64,000 nucleotides of DNA from Roseibacillus ishigakijimensis (GTDB lineage: Bacteria; Verrucomicrobiota; Verrucomicrobiia; Verrucomicrobiales; Akkermansiaceae): assembly GCF_016595415.1 (NCBI RefSeq), contig NZ_JAENIO010000003.1, forward strand, positions 62,001 through 126,000, given 5' to 3'. The stretch's first letter is position 1. Each line of letters opens with the position of its first letter. The notes beneath the pieces are model-generated. The model did not search any database and had not been told where the DNA came from. It saw nothing but the letters and a program-made list of their open reading frames with translations. Position numbers and translations under genes: made by a program. Positions 61,782 through 64,000 of the stretch are shown here, one piece after another.

Positions 61782-64000
61782 CTAGAAGCTCCAGTCGAAG
61801 TTCAGGTGGAAAGTGTTGTTATTTCCCCGTTCGCCGAAGCGACCGGTGTAGTTGGCTCCCATGCCGATGTTTTCCGACAGGTCCAGGCGGGTGCCGACTC
61901 CTAGGAGGAATGAGCTCCCCACTGTGCCGTTGGAGCCGATGTCGAAGGGATCGCCTTCGGCAAAGGCATGGCGGGTGACGATGTCTTCATCGCCAAAGAC
62001 CCGGTCGTAACCGGCCCGGGCCGAGAAGCGTCCCGGGGTGCTGGCGAGGTCGAACTCACTCTGAAAACGCACGCCGAGGAGAGCATTTCCCTGGGAATAG
62101 TCGTAGCCACCACCGGAGAGGGCCGCGATGCCTCCGCTCTCCGCGTAGTCATCGGTGGAAAGCCGGGTCCAGCCCATCTCCAGATAGGGTTCCAGACTGG
62201 TGCGCAGACTGGTCTGGAAGGCGTAGCCCACTTCCCCGAAGAGTTGGTAGGAATTTCCATCGTAATCGGCAGTCAAGGTGTCGTCGAGGCGGCCAAGGGC
62301 GACGTCACGCGAGGTCTCCAGCCCGCTGCGGGTGTAACTTGCGCCGAGGAGAAGGTTCACGTCTCCGTCGCGTAAGGCAAAGCTCCGTCCGGCGGTTGCC
62401 ATCAGGGTGAAGTGATTGCCCTCCGCCGTCGAATCGAAGCCATTTTCCAGCTCGGTATCGGTGCGGTTGTAGGCCGCGACCAGTGAGCCATACCAATCGA
62501 AGCCCAGCATGGCATCCGCTCCGACAAAGAGGCCTGCCAAGGTCTGGTCGAGGTCGAAGTCGCCGCGGTCGGCCTCAATGGAGGTGTGGTCTCCAGCTGC
62601 CGAGGCCCAAAGGACGACGCCGTCATCCTGAAGGGTGTTGGCAAAGAGGAAGTTGCCGCTCTGGTAGTGGTAGGCGACCGCGCCTTTGCCATTCTTCCCT
62701 TTGTAATCGGGGAGGGGAGCGGGGGGGATGACCTCGCTGGGTCCTTGCTTGGGATGGCGATTGAGGCGGGAGCGCATGTTTTCCAAAGCAAGGTCGCGGG
62801 CGACCCGGTTCACGGCCAATGGAGCGGCTCCGGCGGCGGCATGGAGTTCGCCCGAGAGCTTGTCCAGGCTGCGGGGGGCATTGGGTTCGCCTTCGATGAG
62901 GATGTTCCGGTAGAGGTCGCCATCGCGTGGAATGGTGTCGGCTCCGCGGGCGGTTTCCCGTTGGTTGGGGGTTAGATTGGGAATTTCTTCTTCAAAGACG
63001 ACATCATTGCGAAAGAGGTCCAGGGAGGCCATGTGCGGCGAATAGATGTCGACCACATCGAGGTTGGTTGCGGTGGTGTCGACCTGGTCGAAAGTGCCGT
63101 TGACTCCTTCTTCGGTGATGACGACGTCCTGGCGGTGATACCATTCTCGGGTATTGTCGGTGCGCACGGTGAGCTTGCCCGCCAGCTGCGCTTGCCCGCC
63201 AACCTGTAGGTGGTCGATGTCATCGTCCACACTGTCGAAGTCGACCACGAGCTCCCCGGTTTCGGCTTGGACGAAGTCTCCGGCGATGGCCAGGCGGCCT
63301 TCAGCGGCCTCTTCCTCCTTCAAGGCACCCGGGGAAAGAGTGCCCCGATTGGTCAAATGGCCTGAGAGGCCTCCATAACCGGCCAAGGTGCCCTCGATGC
63401 CCACCAAGGCATCGCCCCCGATGCGGGAAGTGAGCTGGGAGCTGGTGGCGCCAATGGCCACTGACCCCTGAGCCACTTCGAGGAGGCCGGTGAAGGTGTT
63501 GTTGCCATTGAGGACGAGTGCTCCCGCCCCTTCTTTGCGCAAACCTCCTTCCCCGGTTACCGGGGTGCGGAAGGCAAAACAGTTCTCCGCATCCGCGATG
63601 TTGAGGCCTCCGCCGACCGGGCCTGCCAGGATGAGCTGGCGGCTGGATTCCTGGAAGGCGGTGCCATCGATGCGCAAAGTGCCCCCGGCGAGGGTGATGT
63701 TCCCGCTGGGGTCTCCCAGATTCTCGTCGGCAGAGACGGCCAGGGTTCCTGCTTTGACTTGCCAGGAGGTTTGCTCTCCGGTGGTGCCGGTCAGGACCCA
63801 GGTGCTGCTGCCGGATTTTTCAAACTGGTTGAAGCCAAGGAATTGTTCTCCCAGGCTGGAGGTGTCGAATGAGCCTCCTCCGATGCCGCCGAGGGCAAAG
63901 GTGTCGATTTGGCTGGGGCTGCTCTGGCTGGCAATCACCTGGCCGTCGAAGGTGGCACCAGCCTGCAATTCCAGGCGGTTGCCGCCGTTGGTGAATTCCA
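61782..64000 (-). CDS. Autotransporter, partial at the window edge
   Basis: The C-terminal 739 or so residues of a type Va autotransporter; the frame runs open past 64000, so the start lies outside. The visible passenger has beta-helix repeats (SGNITLAGGTLRID, LVLNGNNTFTGLLEVAQGSVAIG, LAIAGDFVQAETGELVVD) and the last 280 residues form the membrane barrel (SLVAAYNRTDTELENGF through NNTFHLNFDWSF, ending in Phe). The passenger is carried to the surface and may be cut off. Adhesin or enzyme is unknown. The LuxR/FadL/LysM neighbours suggest a surface-function region. Confidence 0.9.
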   Translation of the reverse strand, partial: EFTNGGNRLELQAGATFDGQVIASQSSPSQIDTFALGGIGGGSFDTSSLGEQFLGFNQFEKSGSSTWVLTGTTGEQTSWQVKAGTLAVSADENLGDPSGNITLAGGTLRIDGTAFQESSRQLILAGPVGGGLNIADAENCFAFRTPVTGEGGLRKEGAGALVLNGNNTFTGLLEVAQGSVAIGATSSQLTSRIGGDALVGIEGTLAGYGGLSGHLTNRGTLSPGALKEEEAAEGRLAIAGDFVQAETGELVVDFDSVDDDIDHLQVGGQAQLAGKLTVRTDNTREWYHRQDVVITEEGVNGTFDQVDTTATNLDVVDIYSPHMASLDLFRNDVVFEEEIPNLTPNQRETARGADTIPRDGDLYRNILIEGEPNAPRSLDKLSGELHAAAGAAPLAVNRVARDLALENMRSRLNRHPKQGPSEVIPPAPLPDYKGKNGKGAVAYHYQSGNFLFANTLQDDGVVLWASAAGDHTSIEADRGDFDLDQTLAGLFVGADAMLGFDWYGSLVAAYNRTDTELENGFDSTAEGNHFTLMATAGRSFALRDGDVNLLLGASYTRSGLETSRDVALGRLDDTLTADYDGNSYQLFGEVGYAFQTSLRTSLEPYLEMGWTRLSTDDYAESGGIAALSGGGYDYSQGNALLGVRFQSEFDLASTPGRFSARAGYDRVFGDEDIVTRHAFAEGDPFDIGSNGTVGSSFLLGVGTRLDLSENIGMGANYTGRFGERGNNNTFHLNFDWSF

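Overview
The window is about 64 kb of compact chromosomal DNA, GC-rich by eye (roughly 60%), from a Gram-negative bacterium most likely in the Verrucomicrobiota. Supporting signs are a PEP-CTERM exported protein with an Arg-rich tail, two FadL-type outer-membrane barrels, an autotransporter, lipoproteins, an ExbB-ExbD-TPR unit, and a conserved core (dnaA-dnaN, guaB-guaA, purE-purK, ddl-ftsQ-ftsA, ligA, ribF). No rRNA, tRNA, CRISPR array, transposase or phage gene was seen. Phylum assignment is inference from gene content.

Layout. 1-5.5 kb, minus strand: ROK sugar kinase, carA, a PEP-CTERM protein, a FadL-type porin, a small membrane protein and a methyltransferase. A NahK-like sugar 1-kinase follows on plus (5.7-6.8 kb), then lysA and an exported coiled-coil ClpP-like protease (minus). 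9.7-16.5 kb is a tripartite RND efflux unit (TetR, adaptor, pump, outer-membrane channel), with TetR-type operators inside the tetR promoter. 16.5-21.2 kb: a small acidic protein, a 2-hydroxyacid dehydrogenase, two exported proteins of unknown function and a hydroxypyruvate isomerase-like protein. 21.4-24.7 kb: EVE-domain protein, Maf, lipid kinase, SanA-like protein, then purN (convergent). 25-28 kb: dnaA-dnaN with an AT-richer upstream region. 28-31.7 kb: ExbB, ExbD and a large periplasmic TPR protein. 31.9-37.1 kb: LprI-like exported protein, HAD phosphatase, guaB, guaA and a small HTH-like protein, then a stretch that can fold into a structured RNA. 37.3-41.5 kb: a von Willebrand A membrane protein and an orphan oligopeptide-binding lipoprotein. 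41.67-43.8 kb: a guanidine-II (mini-ykkC) riboswitch, its gdx/sugE exporter gene, purE and purK. 43.9-48 kb: an anchored unknown protein, ddl, ftsQ and ftsA, with no ftsZ. 48.1-55.1 kb, minus: metG, dtd, a cysteine-peptidase-like protein coupled to a subtilase, and ligA. 55.2-57.0 kb, plus: DUF1802, ribF, DUF2752. 57.0-64 kb: a 0.6-kb gene-poor stretch, two tandem LuxR-type regulators, a second FadL-type barrel, a LysM lipoprotein and an autotransporter cut by the window end.

The strongest cross-cutting signal is promoter geometry. At least ten genes have a TTGnnn-type -35, a 16-18 bp spacer and a -10 box (often TAAGGT, TAGGGT or CAGGGT) ending only 5-8 bases before the start codon, with no Shine-Dalgarno sequence. 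This points to leaderless mRNAs and was used here to choose several start codons. The best single regulatory element is the guanidine-II riboswitch in front of gdx.
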